A DNA stretch of 11,629 nucleotides, taken from the NCBI GenBank assembly GCA_958415245.1, contig CATYYP010000025.1, forward strand, positions 1 through 11,629, written 5' to 3'. This document shows positions 1-8,400 of this stretch, in pieces. How positions within the stretch are numbered: the stretch's first letter is position 1; the number at the start of each line of letters is the position of its first letter. The notes under the pieces were generated by a model. It did no database searches and was not told where the DNA came from. It was given only the letters and a program-made list of their open reading frames with translations. A program made the translations under genes and the position numbers. The DNA comes from Schaalia odontolytica. GTDB taxonomy: Bacteria > Actinomycetota > Actinomycetes > Actinomycetales > Actinomycetaceae.

Positions 1-599
1 GCCAGCGCCCACACGTCCTGCAGGGGCGAGGCCGGGGAATTCACGTCCTGCTGCTCCGGGGGCGCCCACAGCACCGAGAAGCCATCGAACGCGCCGACCT
101 CCAGCTGCCCCACCTTCGAGGCCACGCCGAAGTCGGCGAGCACCGGCTTGCCGTAGGCGTCCAGCATGATGTTGGACGGCTTGATATCGCGGTGCACGTA
201 ACCCTGGCGGTGGAACATCTCCACGCCGCCGCACACCTTGATCATCGTGTCGAGGGCCTTCTCCAGGTCCATCGGACGCGCACGCACCTGCGTGAGCAGA
301 TCAGCGACCGGGCAATATTCCATCACCAGGTAGGCTCGGCCGTCGGCCGTCGTGCCCACGCCATGCAGCTCGACGACCGCGGGGTGACCGGCCAGCAGCG
401 TCATGGCGTCGGCCTCGCGGTGCAGTTCCTTCGTGCCCCGCTCATCGCCCTGCGTACGCACGACCTTGATGGCGACCTCGCGACTCGGCAGCTCCTGACG
501 GTACAGGAAGACGTCGGCGAAGCCACCCTGGCCCAGCGGGCGCACCCACCGGAAACCGGGAATCTCGGGGCCCCTCATACCCGCAATCGCTGGCGTCAC
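1..599 (-). CDS. Hanks-type Ser/Thr protein kinase (N-terminal 199 residues; 3' end outside the window)
   Basis: This is a cytoplasmic protein kinase that transfers the gamma-phosphate of ATP to Ser/Thr, truncated only by the window edge. The visible part has the main kinase landmarks: the glycine-rich loop GQGGFADVF (residues 23-31), VAIK with the ATP-anchoring Lys45, a likely helix-C Glu62, the catalytic loop HRDIKPSN (136-143, Asp138, Asn143), DFG (156-158), APPE (179-182) and the subdomain IX Asp195 in DVWAL. All key residues are present, so it should be active. I chose GTG at 597-599 because it overlaps the preceding stop as GTGA and has GAGGAG (608-613) 8 nt upstream. An ATG at 576-578 is possible but has a poorer ribosome site. 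The missing C-terminus would show whether there is a membrane segment or a PASTA, FHA or other sensor domain. A role in regulating the upstream membrane genes is inferred from the operon only. Confidence 0.95.
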   Translation of the reverse strand, partial: MTPAIAGMRGPEIPGFRWVRPLGQGGFADVFLYRQELPSREVAIKVVRTQGDERGTKELHREADAMTLLAGHPAVVELHGVGTTADGRAYLVMEYCPVADLLTQVRARPMDLEKALDTMIKVCGGVEMFHRQGYVHRDIKPSNIMLDAYGKPVLADFGVASKVGQLEVGAFDGFSVLWAPPEQQDVNSPASPLQDVWAL

Positions 600-613
600 G
601 CCTTCTTCTCCTC
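596..613 (-). promoter_or_regulatory. Ribosome binding site and GTGA stop/start overlap between the transglutaminase-like gene and the kinase
   Basis: GAGGAG (608-613) lies 8 nt before GTG 597-599. The TGA stop of the transglutaminase-like gene occupies 596-598. The overlap supports the GTG start of the kinase and coupled translation of the two proteins. Confidence 0.8.
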
Positions 614-3259
614 ATCAATCGTGCGCGCGATCGACGCGCTCAGTCGCAACTTGCGGCGCATGCGCAGGCTTCGCAGGGACAGCGCGCGGCGCACGCGCGC
701 CAGGAATCCAGCCTTCTTGCTCACCTGGGTACGCAGGGAACGAACCTGGGCCCACGCGTCACGCGCACGGTCACGCGAGGCGCCGTTCGAGGCGAAGCTC
801 GCGATATCCGCGTAGCGTGCGATCACCACGGGGGCGGGCACGTCGTCGCCGAAGCGGCTCCAGCCGTCGATGATGTAGCGGCCCGCGCCGGCCTCGGCCT
901 CGTCGACCTCCACCGAGTCCGTCGAAGCGTCGTCGCCGTGGCGTACCTCGCCCGTCACCAGGGTGAAGGGGTCGCCCGGGTCCTCGCCGAGCTCCCATTG
1001 AGAGGCCAGCGACCAGGCAGTTTCCTGGCGCGTACGACCCACGTCGATACGCAGGCCGGAGTCCGCGGCCAGGTCCACGACCTCGTCCCACGAGCCGACC
1101 AGCGCGCCCACGGCGGCGGCGCGGCGCCGATGCCTGCGGCGTCCCGCCTTGAACAGCAGAACCATCAGCGGCGGCAGAAGAATCAACAGGATGCCACCCG
1201 AGATACCGGCGACGAGACCCCACGGGAAGGGCTCGGCCGGGGGCTCCCTCGGGTCGGCGTTCTGGTCACGCGTCGTCGGCGGCAGCTCAGCGGGAGCCTC
1301 CGGGGGCTCCGGGGGCTGGAGCACCTGCGGGCGCGGCACGCTCCGAGGCTTGGGGACCTGGGTCTGCGGCGTGTGGTCGCGCGGAGGCGTGGGATCAAAG
1401 ACGGCCCAGACTCCACCCTCGAACTCGACCTCGACCCATGCACGAATATCCGAGCCGTGCAGGGTCGCGGGGCCGCCCTGGGAGCCGCCCTCGGGGTAGG
1501 CGCCCATGACGACGCGAGCATTCATACCCAAGTGATGCAGCATCAGGGCCATGAGCGCCGAATACTGCTGGTCGTCGCCGATAAGCTGCTCGTCGCCGCT
1601 CAGCATTCGTTCCAGGCGGTCCGTGCGCACACCCGGACGCGAGAACTGCGTGTTCTCGTTCAGGTAGTAGCCGTTATTCGCCAGGTAGTGCTCGATCGCG
1701 CGCGCTGCGGACAGGGCCGTGGAGGCGTTCTGGGTGATCTCCGAGACCTTCGTTGCCAGGCCCTCGGGCACGTTCTTATCCGTCACCGACAGCGGCACGA
1801 CCGACAGGGACGCCAGGTCCTCGTCGCGCACGGGCTCAGCGAAGGACGTACGCACGTTGTAGGTCATGGTTCCGGCGGGGCCGGTCGTCAGCGCGGCGTT
1901 CGCCCACGTGTCCACGTAGAGGCCGTCCTTCTGGGCGGCGGAACCCGCACCCGTGAACGCGATCTCCGAGGGGCTGCCGAGCACCGGCACCCACGGGCCG
2001 GACAGGCCGCTCGTCGTCACGGTCACGAGGGAGTCACCCTCGGGGCGGCCGGGGATCGTGGACTCCACGGGGATGTAGCCCGTGTGTCCGTCTCCACGCT
2101 TCGTGGACATGCCGAAGGTCGTGCCGTCGTACACGTCCATCGCGGCGATGCGCACGCGCTGGTTCTCCGGCAGGTCGGACACGGTCAGGAGGGTTTCGTC
2201 CTGCAGGTCCGTCGTGTAGTGGCGGAAGGAGGACAGGGGCGAGGGGTAGGCCTGAATGTCCAGGGGCGGATCCACCAGGTCGCGGCCCACGATGCGGGTT
2301 CCGCCTGCGCCGAGGAACGCCGCGGCGGGCAGCGCGACGCCGACGGACACTGCGAGGATGGCGAGGGCACCCAGCAGGCGCGTGCCGACGTACACGGTCG
2401 AACGCGACTGACGCGCGGCCGTCGCCTCGCCGCCGCCCGAGGCGGAGCGGCCCACGAGGACGTCCTGTCCCAGCGTGATGCGCTGGTACTGGGCGGCCAG
2501 CGCCCACCAGGCGGCCAGGAGCGCCCACCAGGCCAGCACTGCCCAGACGGGCAGCGCGTGGCGAGACAGGCCAAAGAAAACCGAAATCACGCCCATGACG
2601 ACGAGCGGGATCGACCCGAGGACCGCGCGCCCGGCGCGGGCAGTGATCAGGCCCGCGAGGACAGCACACACGAGGCCGCACATCCACGGGACGAGGGCCG
2701 GACCCGAGTAGACGGACACGGGGGCCGTCAGGGTGAGCAGGTCCTTCCACGCGCGGAAGGAACCCAGCACCATGACCTGCAGGGTCTTACCCGTGGGCAG
2801 GAACCCGTAGAGGGCCTCGGCGCGCAGGGCAGCCGCGCTACCCAGCAGGAAGTACGTAACGACGACGCTCAGAACGGTCGTCAGCGCGTCCCAGCGCCAG
2901 CGCGTCGAGGCGGCGGCGATCAAGAGGCCGCAGGCCACGCCCGCGCCCGCGGCGATCGCGCCCGCTCCCCCGCCAAAGACGGGCTCGAATGCCGCGACCG
3001 GGCCGGCAAACAGCAGGGCGAGGACGAGCAGCGACCAGATCGGCAGGCGGGTGCGGAACGTCGCGAAGCGCTGCGTGATCGTCAGCAGGCGGTTGCGCGT
3101 GGTCCTGGGCTTGGGCGCCGGCGACTCGCCCGCAGCGACGGGTGCCTGGTCCTGGGCCGTGGCCTCGCGCTGCTCGGTCACCTCCACGGACGAGGCCACG
3201 GCCTCGTCCTGGGAATCGATGCGCTGAGCGCGGGGCTTGGTGTTGAAGTTCTTGCTCAT
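596..3259 (-). CDS. Eight-pass membrane protein with a transglutaminase-like (TgpA-type) external domain lacking the catalytic Cys and His
   Basis: This 887-residue protein has the layout of the TgpA/DUF3488-transglutaminase family. A 70-residue polar cytoplasmic N-terminus is followed by seven hydrophobic segments (about 73-91, 97-118, 126-145, 189-209, 212-231, 236-256, 295-316). Next come an external domain (317-623), a Pro-rich stalk (624-678), one more membrane segment (679-703) and a basic cytoplasmic tail. The core fold is recognisable from QQYSALMALMLHHLGMNARVV, from AWVEV and from FDPTPP. The triad positions read Asp563 (Cys expected), Arg606 (His expected) and Asp622 (kept), so classical thiol catalysis looks lost. 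The frame around them is intact. The start was set at ATG 3257-3259, which overlaps the DUF58 stop as ATGA and has GGAGG (3266-3270) at 6 nt spacing. A 17-codon upstream extension would run into the DUF58 gene. It is coupled to the kinase downstream and probably works with the MoxR/DUF58 pair. Confidence 0.92.
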   Translation of the reverse strand: MSKNFNTKPRAQRIDSQDEAVASSVEVTEQREATAQDQAPVAAGESPAPKPRTTRNRLLTITQRFATFRTRLPIWSLLVLALLFAGPVAAFEPVFGGGAGAIAAGAGVACGLLIAAASTRWRWDALTTVLSVVVTYFLLGSAAALRAEALYGFLPTGKTLQVMVLGSFRAWKDLLTLTAPVSVYSGPALVPWMCGLVCAVLAGLITARAGRAVLGSIPLVVMGVISVFFGLSRHALPVWAVLAWWALLAAWWALAAQYQRITLGQDVLVGRSASGGGEATAARQSRSTVYVGTRLLGALAILAVSVGVALPAAAFLGAGGTRIVGRDLVDPPLDIQAYPSPLSSFRHYTTDLQDETLLTVSDLPENQRVRIAAMDVYDGTTFGMSTKRGDGHTGYIPVESTIPGRPEGDSLVTVTTSGLSGPWVPVLGSPSEIAFTGAGSAAQKDGLYVDTWANAALTTGPAGTMTYNVRTSFAEPVRDEDLASLSVVPLSVTDKNVPEGLATKVSEITQNASTALSAARAIEHYLANNGYYLNENTQFSRPGVRTDRLERMLSGDEQLIGDDQQYSALMALMLHHLGMNARVVMGAYPEGGSQGGPATLHGSDIRAWVEVEFEGGVWAVFDPTPPRDHTPQTQVPKPRSVPRPQVLQPPEPPEAPAELPPTTRDQNADPREPPAEPFPWGLVAGISGGILLILLPPLMVLLFKAGRRRHRRRAAAVGALVGSWDEVVDLAADSGLRIDVGRTRQETAWSLASQWELGEDPGDPFTLVTGEVRHGDDASTDSVEVDEAEAGAGRYIIDGWSRFGDDVPAPVVIARYADIASFASNGASRDRARDAWAQVRSLRTQVSKKAGFLARVRRALSLRSLRMRRKLRLSASIARTIDEEKKA

Positions 3260-3270
3260 GCGAGGCCTCC
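3256..3270 (-). promoter_or_regulatory. Ribosome binding site and ATGA stop/start overlap between DUF58 and the transglutaminase-like gene
   Basis: GGAGG (3266-3270) lies 6 nt before ATG 3257-3259. The TGA of the DUF58 gene (3256-3258) shares three bases with it. This fixes the transglutaminase-like start and indicates translational coupling. Confidence 0.85.
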
Positions 3271-4482
3271 GGCGACGATAATGCGCGGCAGATCGTCCAG
3301 CGTCGAGCAATCCAGGAGCACACCACGGCCGAGGTCACGGCGGGCTCGCACGCCCTCCGCACCGATACGAATGATGGAGACCGGAACATCGATCGGGGCC
3401 AGGCGCGCCAGGTGGGCGGCCTCGATGTCCGTCACGTTCGGTCCGACGATGAGGGTGAGGGCGGAGACGCCGGGACGCTGCGCCACGGCCTCGCGCACGC
3501 GGCGCGACAGGTCGCCGAAGGATCGAGCCTTCACCTCGGAGAGGGCATCCAGCATACGCATGGCGACACCCGACGGCAGCCAGCCCTCGGTCGTCGACAG
3601 TGAGACGGGGCGCGATTCGCGCAGGTTCGCCAGGCCCAGGGAGCCGGCGACGGAGACCGCTGTCTCGAAGGTGTCATGGTCCCACGCGTCGCGCGACGTG
3701 TCCAGGACGATGACGTGGTGGGAGCGGTGCGTCTCCTCGTACTGGCGCACGATGAGCTTGCCCAGGCGCGCCGTCGACTGCCAGTGCACGGCGCGGCGGT
3801 CGTCACCCGGCTCGTAGTCGCGCAGCGCGTGGAAGGACACGTCGGAGCTGGAGAGCTTGCCCGTGGCCACGCCCTCGACGTCCAGCTGGAAGCCGGTCGC
3901 GTCGAAGGGAACGCGCACGGTGCGCGGGTGCACGTGCAGGAGGACGGGCTCGTCCCACATGCGAACGCGGCGCAGCAGGCCGAGCGCGTCAGAGCGCACG
4001 GCGCGCGCGGGGCCGACGTTGATGAGGCCTCGGTGACGCGAGGAAATCAGGAACATCTCGTCCCAGGTCTCGTGAGCACCCAGCGGGGGCACGACGAACT
4101 CGCCCGTGCCCGTGCCGATCGGCAGCTCGATGATGCCCGAGCGCACGGAACGCGCCCGCTCGTTGCGCACCGAAATCTCGCCAACAGCGGTCTGGCCGGC
4201 CACGATGCGCTCGTTGGGGACGCGGATCGACACGACGTGCGGGGGACGCCACGCGACGCGCATCGCGGCAAGCACCAGGGCCACGACGCCCGCGAGAGCG
4301 CATGCCAGGGCCTCGACCCACTGGAAGGCCACCGCGAGCGCAAGGCCCACGATGACGAGCGTGATCACGGCCCACCCGGTCGGAGTGACCGCGCCCACGA
4401 GGGTTTTGAGGGGATGCGAACGAACGGCCTGCGCCCGTTTGGGCGAGACCATCGTGGGGGTGTCCGTTCGCATCCCTTCCAT
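3256..4482 (-). CDS. DUF58 family membrane protein (vWA-like core)
   Basis: This 408-residue protein has two hydrophobic segments near the N-terminus (about 35-54 and 56-78) and a long cytoplasmic remainder. The DUF58 signature is clear at 217-249: a segment with LRDYEPGDDRRAVHW (220-234), then STARLGKLIVRQYEE (236-250). It is followed by a strand ending VLDTS (259-263), which corresponds to the first metal-site motif of a vWA fold. That motif continues RD instead of the xS of a full DxSxS site, so metal binding is doubtful. DUF58 proteins are regularly encoded next to MoxR ATPases and transglutaminase-like membrane proteins and are thought to be MoxR partners in assembling membrane or secreted proteins. 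The start is uncertain: ATG 4480-4482 has only AAGGAA 15 nt upstream, and ATG 4471-4473 has GAAGGG directly adjacent. The gap to moxR is 17 nt, and the stop overlaps the next start. Confidence 0.93.
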   Translation of the reverse strand: MEGMRTDTPTMVSPKRAQAVRSHPLKTLVGAVTPTGWAVITLVIVGLALAVAFQWVEALACALAGVVALVLAAMRVAWRPPHVVSIRVPNERIVAGQTAVGEISVRNERARSVRSGIIELPIGTGTGEFVVPPLGAHETWDEMFLISSRHRGLINVGPARAVRSDALGLLRRVRMWDEPVLLHVHPRTVRVPFDATGFQLDVEGVATGKLSSSDVSFHALRDYEPGDDRRAVHWQSTARLGKLIVRQYEETHRSHHVIVLDTSRDAWDHDTFETAVSVAGSLGLANLRESRPVSLSTTEGWLPSGVAMRMLDALSEVKARSFGDLSRRVREAVAQRPGVSALTLIVGPNVTDIEAAHLARLAPIDVPVSIIRIGAEGVRARRDLGRGVLLDCSTLDDLPRIIVAGGLA

Positions 4483-4501
4483 CGCTGTATCCGGCGTTTC
4501 C

Positions 4502-5467
4502 TTACGCGCCGACGGCCGGTGCGGGCACCGACGTCAGAGCGCGCTGGATGACGCCCTCGGCGGTCGCGCCCGAGAACGCGGCGTCGGGGTCGACGATGAC
4601 GCGGTGCGCCCACACGGGCACCGCGAGGGCCTTGATGTCGTCGGGCAGGACGAAGTTACGTCCCTGCGCGGCCGCCCACACGCGGGCACAGCGCACCATA
4701 CCGATGGCACCACGGGTGGACACGCCCAGCAGCGAGGACTCGTCCTCGCGGGTCGCCTCCGCCAACGCGGCCACGTAGTCGAGGACGGCGCGGTCGGTGT
4801 GGTTCGCCGAGGCCAGGGCCGCCCAGGCGACGATGTCCTTGCCCGACAGCAGGGGCTTGAGGTTCTTCGAGCGGTCGGGCGAGGCCGAGCCGTCGAGGAC
4901 GTCGATCATCGCGGAGCGCGAGGGGTAGCCGATCGAGGTCTTCATGAGGAAGCGGTCCAGCTGGGCCTCGGGCAGCGGGTAGGTACCGGCCTGCTCGACG
5001 GGGTTCTGGGTCGCGATGACCATGAAGGGCTGGGGGGCGGGGCGGCGCACGCCGTCGACCGTCACCTGGGCCTCTTCCATGACCTCGAGGAGCGCGGACT
5101 GCGTCTTGGGCGACGCACGGTTGATCTCGTCGGCCAGGACGATCTCCGCGAAGACGGGGCCGGCGTGGAAGACCCACTCGCCCGTCTTCTGGTTGAACAT
5201 GTTGACGCCGGTGATGTCCGAGGGCAGCAGGTCCGGAGTGAACTGGATACGCGAGTGCGTACCGTCGATGACGGCGCTGATGGCGCGCGCCAGCGCGGTC
5301 TTGCCGGTGCCGGGGGCGTCCTCGAGCAGGAGGTGGCCGCCCGCGAACATCGTCGTGAGCGCGAGTCGCACGGCCTGGCGCTTGTCCAGGACCGCCACGG
5401 ACACGCCGTCGACGAGGCCCTTGAAGACCTGGGCGAACCTGGTTGCATCCTCAATGGAAAGGGTCAT
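4502..5467 (-). CDS. MoxR family AAA+ ATPase
   Basis: This 321-residue cytoplasmic ATPase has the length usual for MoxR proteins. The motifs are complete: Walker A APGTGKT (51-57, Lys56), Walker B IVLADE (109-114, Asp113 and Glu114), INRASPKTQSALLEVMEE after it, sensor 1 IATQNPVEQ with Asn155, and the MoxR-typical GTYPLPEAQLDRF (161-173). MoxR proteins hydrolyse ATP as ring-shaped chaperones that help metal insertion, complex assembly or maturation of partner proteins, commonly with vWA-domain partners. Here the partner is probably the adjacent DUF58 protein, and the substrate may be the transglutaminase-like or the Ig/FN3 protein; both are inferences. The start ATG 5465-5467 is supported by AAAGG (5475-5479) at 7 nt spacing. 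The gene starts 31 nt after the surface-protein stop. The symbol moxR is left out because the name covers many unrelated subfamilies. Confidence 0.97.
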   Translation of the reverse strand: MTLSIEDATRFAQVFKGLVDGVSVAVLDKRQAVRLALTTMFAGGHLLLEDAPGTGKTALARAISAVIDGTHSRIQFTPDLLPSDITGVNMFNQKTGEWVFHAGPVFAEIVLADEINRASPKTQSALLEVMEEAQVTVDGVRRPAPQPFMVIATQNPVEQAGTYPLPEAQLDRFLMKTSIGYPSRSAMIDVLDGSASPDRSKNLKPLLSGKDIVAWAALASANHTDRAVLDYVAALAEATREDESSLLGVSTRGAIGMVRCARVWAAAQGRNFVLPDDIKALAVPVWAHRVIVDPDAAFSGATAEGVIQRALTSVPAPAVGA

Positions 5468-5498
5468 GTTTCTACCTTTTGTTGTGTGGCGGGGTGGT

Positions 5499-8400
5499 CT
5501 ATTCAGCGCGACAGTCGACGACGGGGGATTTCAGCTCATCCGCCGTCGTGGCCTCGGTCAGGATACCCGTAATCCGAGGGTTATCCCGCGAGAAACGGAA
5601 CTCGGTGATCGCTGAGGGGCGTCCGGTCTTCACGCGGCACACGAGGGTCACGCCGGACGAATAGTTCGAGGCGTTGACGGCGCGCAGCGTCATCGAGCCG
5701 CACGGCTGCCCGTTCGGGCAGGTGACCGCACCTTCGAAGGTTGCCTTCACGTTATCGGCCAAGTCGCCGGTCTTCACGGTGGTCTTCACCTCGCGGTGCT
5801 GACCCTTTTTTCCGATAAGCTCGACGACGATCGTGTACTCGTGGCCGGGCGCCAGGTCCTCGGCCCACCAGTTGGTGAGCGGGCCTGACCAACTCTGCTT
5901 GGTCGAGTCTTTCAGTCCCTCGATCCAGGTATTGGTCTGCGTGATCTCCACTCCGCTCGGATTGGACCACGAAGCAGCCACACCCCAGGATTGATTCTTC
6001 TCGACGTAGGACGCGGTTGCTTGGACCTCGAAGGTCGGGATGGGACCGTTGTCATCGTCATCGTCACGGCTGCGCTGGCCTGTGCCGACGACGCCCGTGA
6101 CCGACGCAGTGTCACTCCACTGGTACGAACCGTTCTTCTTACCGCGCTGGCAGAAGTAGTAGGTCACCGTGGCTCCCGGATCGAGCGGGCCGATGACGAA
6201 GTCGGCTTGGTCACCGTTGTTGAAGTTCACGGGGTTACCGGGCGCCTTGCACTTCTCCGGGGTATCCGCGTAGAAGAGCTCCAGGTCGGCAGCCTTGTAG
6301 CCGTTTCCTTCGCGCAGCCGAGCGTTCGACACCTGAATCTGGCCCGAGGAGTTGTCCCTAGGAGCGTGCAGGCCGGGTGCATCCGGGGTCGGCGGCTTCA
6401 GAATTGGTGAGAAGGACTTCGAGGCAGAGGTGGCCGTGCGACCTTCCACGTTGCTGACGGTGACGGTGGCCGTCAGTTCATCCGCACTATCGACGATCAT
6501 GGTCGTCGTGTCGGTTCCGTTCATCTCGTTGTTGACACCACCGGAGACGGTCTTGGTGACACCATTGACCGTCACCTTCGTGGAGCCCCAGCCGGTCCCA
6601 CCCGACTTGAAGTAGTTCCACGTCAGGGTGATCTCAAGCCGGCCGTCTAGGGCATTGCGGACCTTACCACTCGTGATACTGGGGGTGTCCGGGGCCAGGA
6701 TCGTAGCCTTCGGGGTGCCCGTCACGCCCGGGGATGCCTGGGAGTTACCGTTCGCGTTCGTGGCGACAACCGTGACAGTGTACGTCCGATCGTTGACGAG
6801 GCTCTTGATGGTGCACGTCTGCTCGCCGTTGGTCGTGCAGCTGCTCGCCGCAGAACCCGCGATCGACGCGTACACGGTGTACGAGGTGATGCGCGACCCG
6901 TTGTCGTTGGGGGCATCCCACTTCACCTTGAGTGTTCCGTCACCGGCCTCCACGGTCGGGCCGCCCGGGCGATCCGGGACACCGGAGAGCGTGATCTCGT
7001 TGGAGGTGCCCGCCTCGGACACACCGGCGGAGTTCACCGCCTTCACGGTGAAGGTGTAGCTGCGGCCAGTCGTCAGGCCGTTGACCTCACACACGGTCTC
7101 GGTGCAGGTCGCAACCTGGCTCCCGCCACTGAAGATGCGGTATTCGGTGATGCGTTCGCCGTTGGATGCGGGAGCATTGAAGGACACGGTGGCGCCCGTC
7201 GGGCCCTTGGCCCGGGCCACCACAGCGGTGGGTGCGTCGGGCGGACCCTTCACGGTGACCGTGATGGTGCCCTGAACGACGCGCGAGGGGTCCTTGAGCT
7301 TGTCGTTGACGCGGTAGGCGACGGAGATGGTCCCCGCCGACTTCGGCGTGATGGTGACGACCGTGCCGGAGGTCGAGGTGGTCGCATCCCCCAGCGAGAT
7401 GGCTGTGCCCTCGAGGGTGATCGGCGTGTCCGGGAAGGGGTTGGTGGCCTGCGAGGCCACGTCCACGCTCACGGTCTCACCGACCTTGGCCTTCACGTTG
7501 TACGCCGGGAGCTGGATGCGCGGCTTCGTGGTGGCGACGACCTCGACGGGGATCGAGCCGTTGACGGTGTTGCCCTGCTCGTCCGTGACGCTCACGGCAA
7601 TGGCACCGGCGGAGCCGGCGGGGGCGTTCTCGGGCGCCGACACGGTCAGGACGGTGCCCGACAGCGACGCAGAAATCGTATCGGGGGCCGAGCCCATCGC
7701 GTAGGTGAAGGTCGAGACGTCCGTGCCCTCGGGGTCGCGCACGCCGAGCCTGAGGTCCTGCGTGACGGCGGCACCACCGGCCTCGACGCGGATCGCGGTC
7801 GGGGCGAAGGTGGGTGGCTGATTCTGGGTCGCCTTGATGCGCACGGGCAGCGACAGGGACGCGGTGAGCGTGCCCGAGTCGGAGGCGTCGCCGTCCGCAA
7901 CCTGGATGAGGAACGCGGAGTTGCCGCCGAAGGAGGCGTTCGCGGTCAGCGTCAGCTGCGTCGGCGAGTCGGCGACGACCGAGTCCAGGCCGGTCTGCGC
8001 GACCGGTGAGGAGTCGTCCACAAGGCGCGGGCTGCGGCCCGAGCGCGTCACCACGTAATCCGACAGGTTGATCGTGCGCGAGGTGCCCGCGTCCATCTCG
8101 ATGGGCAGGCCCGCGGTGTTGAGGAAGGGCGCGGTCGTGTCGCGGCCGGGCACGGTCACGACGGCGGAGTTGGTCAGGCCGTCACGGTCCGTAATCGTGT
8201 AGACGACCAGGCGCATGCTGTCCGTCACCGGGATGAGCACGTCGGAGCCCTCCACGGTCACGCCGGATTCGGACGTCGTGACGGTCAGCTCGTTGATGCT
8301 GCCGTCGGGGTCCTCGTCGTTATCGAGGACCTTCACGCGCACGGCCGAGCCGTCGGTGGGCAGCTCCTCGTAGGACACGAAGTCGTCGCGGGCGATGGGG

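Noticed and set aside
596..3259. A frameshift or pseudogene as the explanation for the missing catalytic residues
   Set aside because: The frame runs without interruption through 887 codons. Fold motifs on both sides of each replaced residue are intact, so substitution is the better reading.
3260..3310. A 17-residue N-terminal extension of the transglutaminase-like protein
   Set aside because: It would overlap the DUF58 3' end by more than 50 nt. The ATGA overlap with GGAGG at 6 nt gives a much better start at 3259.
938..3817. A 959-codon open frame on the plus strand, opposite the transglutaminase-like and DUF58 genes
   Set aside because: It is antisense to two genes with clear family motifs. 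Its translation is rich in Arg, Gly, His and Gln with no recognisable domain. Long antisense frames are expected at this G+C content.
3256..5467. A MoxR/vWA-type anti-phage module
   Set aside because: MoxR plus vWA proteins occur in some defence systems. Here the partners are membrane and envelope proteins with no nuclease, toxin or CARF component, so an envelope role fits better.
5468..5498. A terminator between the surface-protein and moxR genes
   Set aside because: The 31-nt gap has no stable inverted repeat with a T-run on the coding strand and instead holds the moxR ribosome site.
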